Origin: Acidobacteriota bacterium
GTDB taxonomy: Bacteria; Acidobacteriota; UBA6911
Length of the DNA: 64,000 nucleotides
Assembly (NCBI GenBank): GCA_012729555.1
Contig: JAAYCX010000040.1
Location: 62,001 to 126,000, forward strand
Reading direction: 5' to 3'
Positions 1 through 8,408 of the stretch are shown one piece after another. The first letter of the stretch is position 1. Every line of letters starts with the position of its first letter. Under the pieces are notes generated by a model. The model worked only from the letters and a program-made list of their open reading frames with translations, was not told where the DNA came from and searched no databases. Made by a program: the position numbers and the translations under genes.

Positions 1-1
1 G

Positions 2-766
2 GAGGACCTGGCCGAATCGATCCGGTGGGAGGCGGAACAGTACATCCCCTTCGACATCGCCGACGTGAACATGGATTACCAGGTCCTCGGCGAAAATATC
101 GGGACCGGGAACCTGGATATCCTCCTGGTGGCCGTCAAAAAGGACAAGATCACCGACTACACCAGCGTCCTCAACATGGCGGGGAAGAATCCCTCCCTCG
201 TCGACGTGGACGCGTTCGCCCTCCAGAACGCCTACGAGGTCAACTACGAGCCCCGAAACGGGAGCACCGTGGCCCTGCTCGACATCGGCGCCGGCACGAT
301 GACCATCGTCATCGTCTCCGGGACCGACTTCCTCTTTACGCGCGACGTCGGCGTCGGGGGACACCAGTACACGGAATTCCTCCAGAAGGAGTTCAACCTC
401 ACCTACAGCCAGGCCCGGGCGCTGAAACACGGGGAGACGGTGGAAAACATCACCCCCCAGGAGGCGTCCCACGTGATCGATTCCGTGACCGAAATCCTCT
501 GCATGGAAATCCAGAAAACCTACGATTTCTTCAAATCGACGACCACCGTGGACCGCATCGACCGGATGATCGTCAGCGGGGGGGGCGCGCACACGCCCGG
601 GCTGATCGACGCGCTCCAGCGCAAGTTCGATCTCCCCGCGGAAAAATTCAACAGCTTCAGGAAGATCTCGTTCGATCCCAAGCGCTTCTCCCCCTCGCTC
701 ATCGAGGACCGGGCGCCGGATCTGGCGATCGCAATCGGTTTGGCACTCCGGAGTGCGGAGGAATAG
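2..766 (+). CDS. pilM: Type IV pilus assembly ATPase-like protein PilM (5' partial)
   Basis: Cytoplasmic actin-like protein that docks on the N-terminal tail of PilN and links the inner-membrane PilNO complex to the pilus motor. The frame is open from the first base of the window, so the N-terminus is missing; 254 codons remain. Visible family marks are the EAEQYIPFDI segment near the left edge, the phosphate-binding LLDIGAGTMTIVIV stretch, and the IVSGGGAHTPGL segment near the C-terminus. It is followed after 7 bases by pilN and heads a pilMNOPQ run in the canonical order, which makes the assignment safe. The regulatory region lies outside the window. Confidence 0.95.
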   Translation, partial: EDLAESIRWEAEQYIPFDIADVNMDYQVLGENIGTGNLDILLVAVKKDKITDYTSVLNMAGKNPSLVDVDAFALQNAYEVNYEPRNGSTVALLDIGAGTMTIVIVSGTDFLFTRDVGVGGHQYTEFLQKEFNLTYSQARALKHGETVENITPQEASHVIDSVTEILCMEIQKTYDFFKSTTTVDRIDRMIVSGGGAHTPGLIDALQRKFDLPAEKFNSFRKISFDPKRFSPSLIEDRAPDLAIAIGLALRSAEE

Positions 767-773
767 GGCGGCT

Positions 774-1337
774 ATGATCAAAGTAAATCTGCTGAAGGAT
801 CAGACAGCCCGGACGCGCAAGACCTTTGTGAAGCCCAAGGTCTCGCGCACGGGGCTCATTTTCGCGGTTCTCCTCCTGGCGGCGGCGGGCGTCATGGGGG
901 CGTGGGCCTTCACCGTCAACCACCAGATCTCCGTCGACACCGTCCGGAGGGAGGAACTCCGCCGGGAGGTGGCGCGCCTCGAGCTGCTGAAAAAAGAGGT
1001 CGAAAAATACGAGAAGCTCAAGGCGCAGCGGCAGAGCCGGATCGACGTCATCGAGACGCTGAAGGACAAGCAGAGCGGCCCGGTTCTCCTGCTCAACACC
1101 GTGATCCAGAGCATCCCGCGCGACGGCGACCTCTGGCTCACCTCCCTTTCGCAGAAGTCGGGCATCGTCAAGGTCGTGGGGAGCACTGCGGCCCCGAACG
1201 TCATCCCCCAATTGATGAGCAACCTCAAGGCGAGCGGAATTTTTGCAAGCGTCGACCTCGAGCTGATCGAGCGGCAGGAGGACTCTTCCAGATTTTCGCT
1301 CATATGCACCAGCGTCAAGCAACCCCAGGCGGAGTGA
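774..1337 (+). CDS. pilN: Type IV pilus inner-membrane protein PilN
   Basis: Bitopic inner-membrane protein of the pilus alignment complex. I choose the ATG at 774 because the protein then begins MIKVNLL, the conserved PilM-binding tail, rather than an upstream in-frame start at 753 inside pilM. 187 aa: cytoplasmic tail, one transmembrane segment (about residues 30-52), a Lys/Glu-rich coiled coil (about 60-100), then a ferredoxin-like periplasmic domain. The spacing to pilM (7 bases) and pilO (4 bases) points to one transcript and coupled translation. Confidence 0.93.
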   Translation: MIKVNLLKDQTARTRKTFVKPKVSRTGLIFAVLLLAAAGVMGAWAFTVNHQISVDTVRREELRREVARLELLKKEVEKYEKLKAQRQSRIDVIETLKDKQSGPVLLLNTVIQSIPRDGDLWLTSLSQKSGIVKVVGSTAAPNVIPQLMSNLKASGIFASVDLELIERQEDSSRFSLICTSVKQPQAE

Positions 1338-1341
1338 AGGC

Positions 1342-1962
1342 ATGGCCATCAGCAATTTTCGTTTTGAAAACCTGTCGCGCGCAACCCAGATCGGCGTGTT
1401 TGCGGTCCTCGTCCTCTGTCTTTCTTTCGCGTTTTACATGTACTACCTGAAAGACAGGATCCAGAGGCACGACCAGATCCGGGCGGAGATCCAGGAGCTG
1501 GAAAAGTCCGTGCAGCAGGGTACGGCCATCGAGACCCAGCTGGCGCAGTTCAAGAAGGAGCTGGCCGAGCTCGAGCAGCGGCTGGCGGTGCTGCAGAGCA
1601 TCCTCCCTTCGGAAAAGGAGACGCCGGGCCTGTTGCGCGGCATCCAGCAGATGGCCGCGGCGAGCAACCTCAAGATCAACAAATTTCAGCCGCGGGCGAT
1701 GGTGCCGCGTGATTTCTATTCCGACTGGCCGATCGACATGGTCGTGGAGGGGAATTACCACGGCCTGGGGCTCTTCTTCGAAAAGGTCAGCCAGGCCACG
1801 CGCATCATCGACGTGGACACGCTCTCGCTCCAGAACGCCAAGGAACAGACCGATCCCAGCCGCACCCTGGTCGCGGGCTGCACCGCGACCACCTATGTCT
1901 TCAGGGACGTGCCGCTGGATCCGTCGAACGACAACCCGACCATGAAGGAGAAAAAGCGGTGA
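1342..1962 (+). CDS. pilO: Type IV pilus inner-membrane protein PilO
   Basis: Partner of PilN in the inner-membrane alignment complex. 206 aa with a short cytoplasmic tail, one transmembrane helix at about residues 17-34, a heptad-like coiled coil (about 35-90) and a C-terminal periplasmic domain that in the family binds PilN and PilP. A ribosome site (ggag) precedes the ATG. The gene overlaps the next one by four bases (GTGA), so PilP translation is probably coupled. Identity rests on topology, length and position between pilN and pilP. Confidence 0.93.
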   Translation: MAISNFRFENLSRATQIGVFAVLVLCLSFAFYMYYLKDRIQRHDQIRAEIQELEKSVQQGTAIETQLAQFKKELAELEQRLAVLQSILPSEKETPGLLRGIQQMAAASNLKINKFQPRAMVPRDFYSDWPIDMVVEGNYHGLGLFFEKVSQATRIIDVDTLSLQNAKEQTDPSRTLVAGCTATTYVFRDVPLDPSNDNPTMKEKKR

Positions 1963-2525
1963 CACGCCTCCATTGTTCCACGCCCCCCTTCCCCGGGAAG
2001 GGCCGGGGCTCAACCGTCCGGCACGGATTCGGGCCGTTTCTGGGACGCGTGCTCCCCTGGCTGTGCCTGTCGGTGCCGCTCGCGGTGCCGGCCCTGGCCC
2101 GGGACGCCCGCACGGTCTCCGACCGGGAGGGGACCGCGAAGGTGTCGGCGGAATCCCCCATCCGTTATGCGGGCATTCCGTATCAACCCGCCAACCGCCG
2201 CGACCCCTTCTGGCACCCGGAAAGAAAGAAGTCCGGATCCAGGCCCGGGGACGAAGAAGTGCCCCGGGGGGTGCCGCCTCCGGGAATCTCCGGGACGTAC
2301 ATCTCGCAAGCGGCGCTCGAAGGGATCTCGCTGCGCGACGACCGGAGGACGGCCGTCATTCGCGCGGCCGACGCCCGCGCCTATTTTCTCCGGGAAGGCG
2401 ACCGGCTCTTCGACGGCTACTTGAAAACCATTCACGAGGATTCCGTCACGTTGGTCCGTGAAACAAAAATGCGCTCTGGTAAAACCGTGGCTCAAGAGGT
2501 CACCAAGCGATTAAGGACACCATAG
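1959..2525 (+). CDS. pilP: Type IV pilus assembly protein PilP
   Basis: Periplasmic linker between the PilNO complex and the secretin PilQ. 188 aa from a GTG start that overlaps the pilO stop. A hydrophobic stretch (about residues 30-47) ending in Ala-Leu-Ala looks like a signal peptide, but it follows an unusually long basic/proline-rich leader of about 28 residues. No convincing lipobox is present, although most PilP proteins are lipoproteins. The RRDPFWHP motif and the later GISGTY...AVIRAADARAYFLREGD region fit the family beta domain. A shorter start (GTG at 2049) is possible but would lack a basic n-region. Confidence 0.85.
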   Translation: MTRLHCSTPPFPGKGRGSTVRHGFGPFLGRVLPWLCLSVPLAVPALARDARTVSDREGTAKVSAESPIRYAGIPYQPANRRDPFWHPERKKSGSRPGDEEVPRGVPPPGISGTYISQAALEGISLRDDRRTAVIRAADARAYFLREGDRLFDGYLKTIHEDSVTLVRETKMRSGKTVAQEVTKRLRTP

Positions 2526-2526
2526 G

Positions 2527-4764
2527 ATGGCTGGTATGAAAATGCGACATGCCCCGATCACAGACTCGATATCGACCAAGGCGAAGGGCGCGACCTGCGG
2601 CATCCTTCTCCTCCTGCTGGCCCTGTCCCTCCCCGGTCTCGCCCGGGCCGGGGAAAACTCCGGTGCGCCGGCCAGGGAACTCGTAGCGGCCGCCGCCCTC
2701 ACCGACGTCCGTTTCGTTCCCGAGAACGACAGGGCGGTGATCACGGTCGACGCCGACCGGCAGATTGCGCCCGAGCAGTTCATGCTGGACAACCCGCGGC
2801 GCCTGGTCCTCGACTTCCCCAATACCCGCAACCGGATCCCGTTCACGCGTCTGCCCATACGAACGGCGTCGGTAAAGAAGTTGAGGGTGCAGCAGTACCA
2901 GACCTCCCCTTCCCTGATCACCCGGATGGTGTTCGACCTGGAAGAGGGGCACGGGACCCACGAACTTTCCGTGGACAGCGGCTCCGTCCGGCTGGTGTTC
3001 CACCCCGGACAGAACTCCGCGGCCCCGGAGAAGACGGCCGGAGCCGCCGCCGGCAGGAGGGAGTACGTCATCAAGCCCTACTCCCCGCCGGAGCAGCCCG
3101 CGGCGTCCGAGCCCGCCGTGGCGAGCGCGATCAAGCCCGCGGCGGCACGCCCCGCAGCCGCGACCGCGATCAAGCCTGCGGCGGTGCAACCCGCAGCGGC
3201 ACGCCCCGCGGCGGCACGCCCCGCGGCCGCGCCGACGGTCAGGCCCGCCCCGGCACCGCCCGCAGCGGCACCGCCCGCAGCGGCGACCGCGATCAAGCCC
3301 GCGGCGGTGCAGCCCGCAGCCCCTCCCGCCCCGGAGGCCGGCCGGCCGGAGGCGCCGCCCCTGATCGCCGCGCTGGCCCAGTCGGCCGTCCCCGGAGGGG
3401 GCAACGGAAACTCCAACGGGTCCCGGTTCTCGGGGCACCCCCTGACCCTGGACCTGGTCAATGTTCCGCTGGTCGATTTCTTCCGCCTGATGGCCGATGA
3501 GGGAGGAATCAACATCGTCCTGGATCCCGCCGTGAAGGGCACCCTGTCCATGAAGGTGGTCAAGATGCCGTGGGATCAGATTTTCGAGGCCGCCCTGCGC
3601 AACAACAGCCTCGACAAGCAGATAGAGGGGACGATGGTGCGCGTCGCCCGGAAATCGACGCTCCAGGAGGAGGCCAGGCAGCAGGAAGCCCTGAAAAAGG
3701 CGAACCTGCTGGCCGCGGACCTCCAGACGCGGATCAAGCGCCTGAACTACGCCAAGGCGAAGGACCTGGTCGACGCGGTCTCGGACCAGAAAACGGTCCG
3801 GGGGACCGTGGTCGTCGACGAACGGACCAATTCCCTGATCCTGACCGACATCCCCGCCTCGATCGCCAGGCAGATCGACCTGATCGAGGCGCTGGACCTC
3901 CCGCAGGCCCAGGTGGAAATCGAGGCCCGCATCGTGTCCGCCTCCCGCAATTTCGCCCGCGACATCGGCGTCCAGTTCGGCTTTGTCCAGGGGAACCTGG
4001 AACGGGTCACCGTCGGCGGCCCCAACACCTTCGGCACCATCGGCGGCACCCGGCCGAGCGCCACTCCGGACAAGACCTACGCCGCCGGGAACCCGATCAC
4101 GGGAAGGGGGGCCGGAATCACCGGCGACGACGGCGGGACCGCGAGCGAAAGCGCCGCGGTAAGCACCGGGACCCAGGCGACCAACAAGGGGAACTACAAC
4201 GTCAACCTGCCGGCCGCGCGCGCCTTCGGCGGACTGGGAATTTCGGTCGGCAACATCTTCGACACCTTCCTGCTCGACGCCGCCATCACGGCGGGCGAGA
4301 CCAAGGGGATGGCCAAGCTCATCTCGCAGCCCAAGGTGATCGCGCAGAACAACAGCCGCGCGGTCGTGACCCAGGGGTTGCGCTTCCCCGTCCCGATCAA
4401 TTCCAACAACACGGTGACGATCCAGTTCTTCGACGCCGCCCTGACCCTGACCGCCACCCCGCAGATCACCTACGAGGGCAATATCGTCCTCGACCTGAAG
4501 GTGGAAAACAACACGGCCGACTTCGGGAATTCGGTCGACGGGGTTCCTTCCATCCGCACCAGCGAGTCCAGCACCCGCGTGCTCGTCACCGACGGGGGCA
4601 CCACGGTGATCGGGGGCATCCTCCTGGACGAGGACGCGAACAGCGAAAACAAGGTCCCGGGGCTCGGTTCCCTGCCCGTGATCGGACACCTCTTCAAGAA
4701 TACGTCCGTCACGCGTTCGACCCAGGAGATCCTGTTCTTCGTGACTCCCCGCATCGTCAAGTAA
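2527..4764 (+). CDS. pilQ: Type IV pilus secretin PilQ
   Basis: Outer-membrane secretin through which the pilus fibre exits. 745 aa: signal peptide (about 1-41), AMIN domain (about 57-160) that in the family binds peptidoglycan, a long Ala/Pro-rich low-complexity linker (about 189-275), a secretin/TonB short N-terminal domain (about 300-360) with VPLVDFFRLMADEGGINIV, an N1 domain (about 395-460), and the secretin barrel to the C-terminus with the VPGLGSLPVIGHLFKNT signature. Last gene of the pilus operon; a strong hairpin follows its stop. The linker is longer and more repetitive than usual. Confidence 0.96.
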   Translation: MAGMKMRHAPITDSISTKAKGATCGILLLLLALSLPGLARAGENSGAPARELVAAAALTDVRFVPENDRAVITVDADRQIAPEQFMLDNPRRLVLDFPNTRNRIPFTRLPIRTASVKKLRVQQYQTSPSLITRMVFDLEEGHGTHELSVDSGSVRLVFHPGQNSAAPEKTAGAAAGRREYVIKPYSPPEQPAASEPAVASAIKPAAARPAAATAIKPAAVQPAAARPAAARPAAAPTVRPAPAPPAAAPPAAATAIKPAAVQPAAPPAPEAGRPEAPPLIAALAQSAVPGGGNGNSNGSRFSGHPLTLDLVNVPLVDFFRLMADEGGINIVLDPAVKGTLSMKVVKMPWDQIFEAALRNNSLDKQIEGTMVRVARKSTLQEEARQQEALKKANLLAADLQTRIKRLNYAKAKDLVDAVSDQKTVRGTVVVDERTNSLILTDIPASIARQIDLIEALDLPQAQVEIEARIVSASRNFARDIGVQFGFVQGNLERVTVGGPNTFGTIGGTRPSATPDKTYAAGNPITGRGAGITGDDGGTASESAAVSTGTQATNKGNYNVNLPAARAFGGLGISVGNIFDTFLLDAAITAGETKGMAKLISQPKVIAQNNSRAVVTQGLRFPVPINSNNTVTIQFFDAALTLTATPQITYEGNIVLDLKVENNTADFGNSVDGVPSIRTSESSTRVLVTDGGTTVIGGILLDEDANSENKVPGLGSLPVIGHLFKNTSVTRSTQEILFFVTPRIVK
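3091..3351 (+). repeat. Degenerate Ala/Pro-rich repeats inside pilQ
   Basis: Short degenerate repeats coding for Ala-Ala-x-Pro-Ala-Ala-Ala units, with the segment ATAIKPAAVQPAA occurring twice. They form the flexible linker between the AMIN and secretin domains. Such repeats can expand or contract by slippage; unit number is a likely strain variable. Confidence 0.8.
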
Positions 4765-4768
4765 ACCC

Positions 4769-4818
4769 CGGGCCGGAGGGGGAGGCGCGCCGCGCCCCCT
4801 CCCCGGCCCCTCTTTCCC
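4769..4818 (+). terminator. GC-rich hairpin after pilQ
   Basis: A GGCCGGAGGGGG arm pairs with a CCCCCTCCCCGGCC arm around a GGCGCGCCGCG centre, immediately after the pilQ stop and before thiE. It is followed by a pyrimidine-rich run rather than a clean U tract, so it may be only a partial terminator between the pilus operon and thiE. Confidence 0.6.
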
Positions 4819-4862
4819 CCTTCCCTTCCCGCCCCCCCTGCTCTACAATCGAACCTCCGGCG

Positions 4863-5489
4863 ATGAAAACGGCGCTCCCCCCGATCTACCCGATTACGGA
4901 CAAGGCCCTGGCGCGGGCTGCCACCCACCTGGCCGTTCTGCGCGAACTGGCGCGCGGGGGTGCCACGTGGGTTCAGATCCGCGACAAGACCACCCCGGCC
5001 GGCGAACTCCTCGTCGATCTCCGCCGTTGCGTGGAGTTCGCGGAGCGCCGCGCCATCACCCTCGTCGTCGATGACCGCTGCGACCTGGCGCTGGCCGCCG
5101 GCGCCCGGGGAGTGCACCTGGGGCAGGAGGACCTCCCGCCGGAAGCGGGGCGCCTCCTGCTGGGCCCGGCGGCCGTCGTCGGATACTCCACCCATACCCT
5201 GGGGCAGGTGCGCCGGTCGCGCGCCCTGCCCGTCGACTACATCGGCTTCGGCCCCGTTTTCCCCACCGCCACCAAGGACCGGCCCGGCCCCGCCGTGGGG
5301 CTCCGGCGCCTGGCCGCCGCCTGCGTTGCATCCACGGTCCCGGTGGTGGCGATCGGGGGGATCGGCATCGACCGGGTGGCCGGGGTTCTCGCTTCGGGAG
5401 CCGCAAGCGTCGCGGTCATTTCGGCCCTGATGGGGTCGCGGAACCTGGCGCGGGAGATGGAGCGCTTTCTGAGAGCCACGGGGAGATGA
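4863..5489 (+). CDS. thiE: Thiamine-phosphate synthase ThiE
   Basis: Joins the thiazole and pyrimidine (HMP-PP) halves to make thiamine phosphate. 208 aa TIM-barrel of usual length. Motifs: QIRDK (pyrimidine site), VVDDR, GVHLGQEDLP, GYSTHT, the FGPVFPTATK loop, and VAIGGIG near the C-terminal phosphate site. The long open frame running into it from pilQ is a shadow; the ATG at 4863 gives the normal N-terminus. Its last 74 bases overlap the 3' end of ribD on the other strand. thiI (55162) is the only other thiamine-linked gene in the window. Confidence 0.92.
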   Translation: MKTALPPIYPITDKALARAATHLAVLRELARGGATWVQIRDKTTPAGELLVDLRRCVEFAERRAITLVVDDRCDLALAAGARGVHLGQEDLPPEAGRLLLGPAAVVGYSTHTLGQVRRSRALPVDYIGFGPVFPTATKDRPGPAVGLRRLAAACVASTVPVVAIGGIGIDRVAGVLASGAASVAVISALMGSRNLAREMERFLRATGR

Positions 5490-6603
5490 TGGACCGGGAG
5501 CATTCCGGGTAGGCTTCCAGGACCACGTCGGGGCCCGCGCGCAGGGTCCGCCGGATCCGGAAACGGAGCGCCTCGGCGATGGAGGGGAATCCCGCCCCCC
5601 CCACCACGGGAACGGCCGTCCGGCCGCCCAGGACCAGCGGGGAGATGATGAAGTGGAAGACGTCCACCTTCCCGGCCTCCAGGAAAGCCCGGTGGACGCG
5701 GCTCCCCCCCTCCACGAGAACGGACAGGATGTTCCTGGCGCCCAGCTCCCCGAGGACCGCTTCGAGGTCGAGCCCCGCGTCGGACCGGGGAACGGCCACG
5801 ATTTCGGCTCCCGCTTCTTCCAGTTCCCTCCGGGAGGCCCCGGGCGCGTCGGGGGCGCAGAAGAGGAGGACGGGAGACTCGGGCGCGACCCGCAGCAGCC
5901 GGGAGCCGGGGGGGGTGCGCAGCCGGGAATCCAGGATGACGCGGACCAGGGGGCGCGCCCTGCCCCGGCCGCCCCGGTAGGTCAGTTCGGGATCGTCCGC
6001 GAGGAGGGTGCCGGCGCCGACCATGACGGCGTCGCACCCGAGGCGCAGCCGCTGGCCGAACTCCAGCCCTTCGGGGGAGGAAATGGCTCGCCCATCGGCG
6101 CTCCCGGTCCCGATCTTCCCGTCCAGCGTCATCCCCACCTTGGAAACGACCAGCGGGTATCCCGAACTGACGTGGCGGGCGAAGGGCTCGATGAGGCGGC
6201 CCGCCTCCCCGGCGCACAGCCCGACATCCACCCGGATGCCGGCGGACCGGAGCCTTTCCACGCCGCGCCCGGAGACCACCGGGTTGGGGTCGGTCCTGGC
6301 CGCCACGACGCGCCGCACGCCGGCCCGCACGAGCGCATCGGCGCAGGGGGGGGTACGTCCCTCGTGGCAGCAGGGCTCCAGCGTAACGTACACCTCGGAG
6401 CCGGCCGCCAGTTCCCCCGCCATCCGCAGCGCCCGCACCTCGGCGTGGTCCCGGAGCGCGTACTCGTGCCACCCCCGGCCCACGACGCGCCCGTCCCGGA
6501 CGATGACGCAGCCGACGCTGGGATTCGGACTGGACCTGCCGGTCCCCCTTTCCCCGAGCCGGAGCGCCATTTTCATGAACCTGCGGTCCGCGGCGTCAAA
6601 CAT
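5416..6603 (-). CDS. ribD: Bifunctional riboflavin deaminase/reductase RibD
   Basis: Carries out the second and third steps of riboflavin synthesis: deamination of the pyrimidine and reduction of the ribose side chain. 395 aa. N-terminal deaminase domain with HAE (in RDHAEVRAL) and the zinc motif PCCHEGRTPPC; C-terminal NADPH reductase with KVGMTLDGKI, GAGTLLADDP and the LVEGGSRVH segment. The C-terminal tail of about 25 residues lies inside the thiE-overlapping stretch and has no recognisable motif. Starts 16 bases after the CorC-like gene, so it is probably the last gene of the pgpH-ybeY-corC operon rather than part of a rib operon. Confidence 0.94.
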   Translation of the reverse strand: MFDAADRRFMKMALRLGERGTGRSSPNPSVGCVIVRDGRVVGRGWHEYALRDHAEVRALRMAGELAAGSEVYVTLEPCCHEGRTPPCADALVRAGVRRVVAARTDPNPVVSGRGVERLRSAGIRVDVGLCAGEAGRLIEPFARHVSSGYPLVVSKVGMTLDGKIGTGSADGRAISSPEGLEFGQRLRLGCDAVMVGAGTLLADDPELTYRGGRGRARPLVRVILDSRLRTPPGSRLLRVAPESPVLLFCAPDAPGASRRELEEAGAEIVAVPRSDAGLDLEAVLGELGARNILSVLVEGGSRVHRAFLEAGKVDVFHFIISPLVLGGRTAVPVVGGAGFPSIAEALRFRIRRTLRAGPDVVLEAYPECSRSIISPWLSESAPSPAPGSATPSGPK

Positions 6604-6618
6604 AAGGCACCGACACGA

Positions 6619-7908
6619 TCATTGCCCGGCGCCGTCGGCGCCGGGAACCCCGGGGAGATGAAACCGGACCCAGTGCACCCGCTTGCGGTCGGCGTCGATC
6701 ACCTGCACCCGCATCCCCTCCATCTCGAAGGCTTCGCCCGGCGCCGGGACCCGTCCCAGAAACCCCATCAGCAGGCCCGCGACCGTGGAGCAGCCCGAGT
6801 CCTCGAACTTTTTCCCCGCCAGTTCCTCGAGGCGGAAGATCTCGGCGCTCCCGTGCACCAGGAAGGTGCCGGGATCCTCCTTCACCACCTGGTTCACCTT
6901 GGCCTCGTCCTCGTCCCAGATTTCCCCGACGATCTCCTCGACGAGGTCCTCGATCGTGACCAGTCCGGCCACCCCGCCGAATTCGTCGATCACGATGGCG
7001 GTATGGTCCCCCCGCTCCTGGAGCTCCTTGAGAAGCTTGGAAACCGGCTTGGACCCGGGGACGAACAGGACCGGATGAATGAGGTCCGTAATGGGGTCGG
7101 AATCCCTCCCCGTGACCGACAGCGTCATCAGCTGGCGGATATAGGCGACCCCGACGATATGATCGAGGTCCCCGCGATAGATCGGGATGCGCGAATGCCG
7201 GTGCTCCACCATGATGTCGCGCAACTGGGCTACGGTGGCGCCCTCCTCGCAAGCCACGATCTTGGTGCGCGGCGTCATCACCTCCCTCACCAGCGTATTA
7301 CCGAACTCGACCACCGACTGGATGAGGCGGGAATCCTCCTCCTCGAGAATGCCCTCGTCCTCCCCGATCTCCAGGTAGGCCTGGATTTCCTCGCCGGTGG
7401 CCTCCTCGTCTTCGTCCCTGCCGCCGCTGTGGACCTCATCGTGCATCCGCTTGTGGAGGTTGAGGACCTGGGACAGCGGGAGCGCCACCGGGCGGAGGAT
7501 CAGGCTCAGCGGATGGAACGCCCGCAGCAGCGTCGCCAGCTTCTCCTCCGGCTCGTGCTGGGTGAGCAGCCGCGGCAACAGCTGCCGGAAGAGCACCGAC
7601 AGGACGATGTTGGCCAGGAAGGCGTAGACCCAGCCGTAAACCGGCCAGAGGCCGAGGCTGAGGTGGGTGGAGAGCACCACGATGGTGATGGCGCAGAACT
7701 GGGTCCCGAACTGCAGCGGCACGAACACCTGGTTGCGGTTCTCCAGGATCGCCGGGAGGAGCGGGGGGGCGGACTCGTCGCCGTGTTCCAGGATCATGCG
7801 CAGCAGGAGCGGGCTCGATTGGATGATGGCGCTCTCGACAAGGGAGAAGAAGAAGAGGAGCCCGAGGAAAACGACGAGGAGCGCGATCTCCAGGTTGAAG
7901 AACATCAT
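6619..7908 (-). CDS. CorC/HlyC (CNNM) family transporter-associated protein
   Basis: Membrane protein of the CNNM/CorC family, linked to divalent cation (Mg2+/Co2+) efflux. 429 aa: DUF21/CNNM membrane domain with about four hydrophobic segments (1-160), a CBS pair (about 190-320) with VMTPRTKIVACEEGATV and IPIYRGDLDHIVGV, VIDEFGGVAGLVTIEDLVEEIVGEI between CBS and tail, and the C-terminal CorC_HlyC domain. Its start overlaps the ybeY stop by four bases. Conserved position after ybeY is widespread in bacteria. Confidence 0.9.
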   Translation of the reverse strand: MMFFNLEIALLVVFLGLLFFFSLVESAIIQSSPLLLRMILEHGDESAPPLLPAILENRNQVFVPLQFGTQFCAITIVVLSTHLSLGLWPVYGWVYAFLANIVLSVLFRQLLPRLLTQHEPEEKLATLLRAFHPLSLILRPVALPLSQVLNLHKRMHDEVHSGGRDEDEEATGEEIQAYLEIGEDEGILEEEDSRLIQSVVEFGNTLVREVMTPRTKIVACEEGATVAQLRDIMVEHRHSRIPIYRGDLDHIVGVAYIRQLMTLSVTGRDSDPITDLIHPVLFVPGSKPVSKLLKELQERGDHTAIVIDEFGGVAGLVTIEDLVEEIVGEIWDEDEAKVNQVVKEDPGTFLVHGSAEIFRLEELAGKKFEDSGCSTVAGLLMGFLGRVPAPGEAFEMEGMRVQVIDADRKRVHWVRFHLPGVPGADGAGQ

Positions 7909-8408
7909 CGGCGCCCCTTCGGCCCCACCAGCGGGGGGGGGCCCTGGAAGAACCTGCGCCGCATCAGTTTCCGCTGCATCCGCATCATCTCACCGCCGTC
8001 CGTCTCATGGTCGTACCCCGCCAGATGGAGCGCCCCGTGCAGGAGCAGCATCCGGATCTCCCTCTCCGCCCCGCCGGGCGCCCCGGACGATTGCCGCACG
8101 GCCACTTCCGGGGCGATGACGATGTCTCCCAGGAATCCCGCCTCCGTCCCGATCCCGTCCCCGTAGCCGAAACTCAGCACGTCCGTCGCGTAGTCGCCGC
8201 GGCGCCACCGGCGGTTCAGCCTCCTCATGGTGCGCGTCCCGACAAACACCACGGACATCGACCCGCCGCCGAGCCCCAGTGTTTCCAGCAGCGCGGCGGC
8301 AAAGCGGGCGGCGGCCGCCCGATCGATCCTAACCTGTTTTTGCCTGCTGAGGACCTGGATCTTCGGGGGCCGTCTCCCCGGATCCGTCTCCCGTGCGTTT
8401 GAAGTCAT
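7905..8408 (-). CDS. ybeY: Endoribonuclease/rRNA maturation factor YbeY
   Basis: Single-strand endoribonuclease acting in 16S rRNA 3' processing and ribosome quality control. 167 aa. The zinc-binding HGALHLAGYDH motif with a downstream Glu-Met (GGEMMRMQ) is complete, and DVLSFGYGD is the usual neighbouring motif. The ATG start lies 80 bases inside the upstream HD gene, giving a 15-residue extension ahead of the conserved IQVLSRQKQVRID; no later ATG/GTG/TTG is available before that block. Operon with the HD phosphodiesterase and CorC genes is the standard arrangement. Confidence 0.93.
   Translation of the reverse strand: MTSNARETDPGRRPPKIQVLSRQKQVRIDRAAAARFAAALLETLGLGGGSMSVVFVGTRTMRRLNRRWRRGDYATDVLSFGYGDGIGTEAGFLGDIVIAPEVAVRQSSGAPGGAEREIRMLLLHGALHLAGYDHETDGGEMMRMQRKLMRRRFFQGPPPLVGPKGRR

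Noticed and set aside
3570-4862. An N-terminal extension of ThiE running through pilQ
   Set aside because: The frame is open, but it is a GC-driven shadow of the secretin; ThiE starts normally at 4863.
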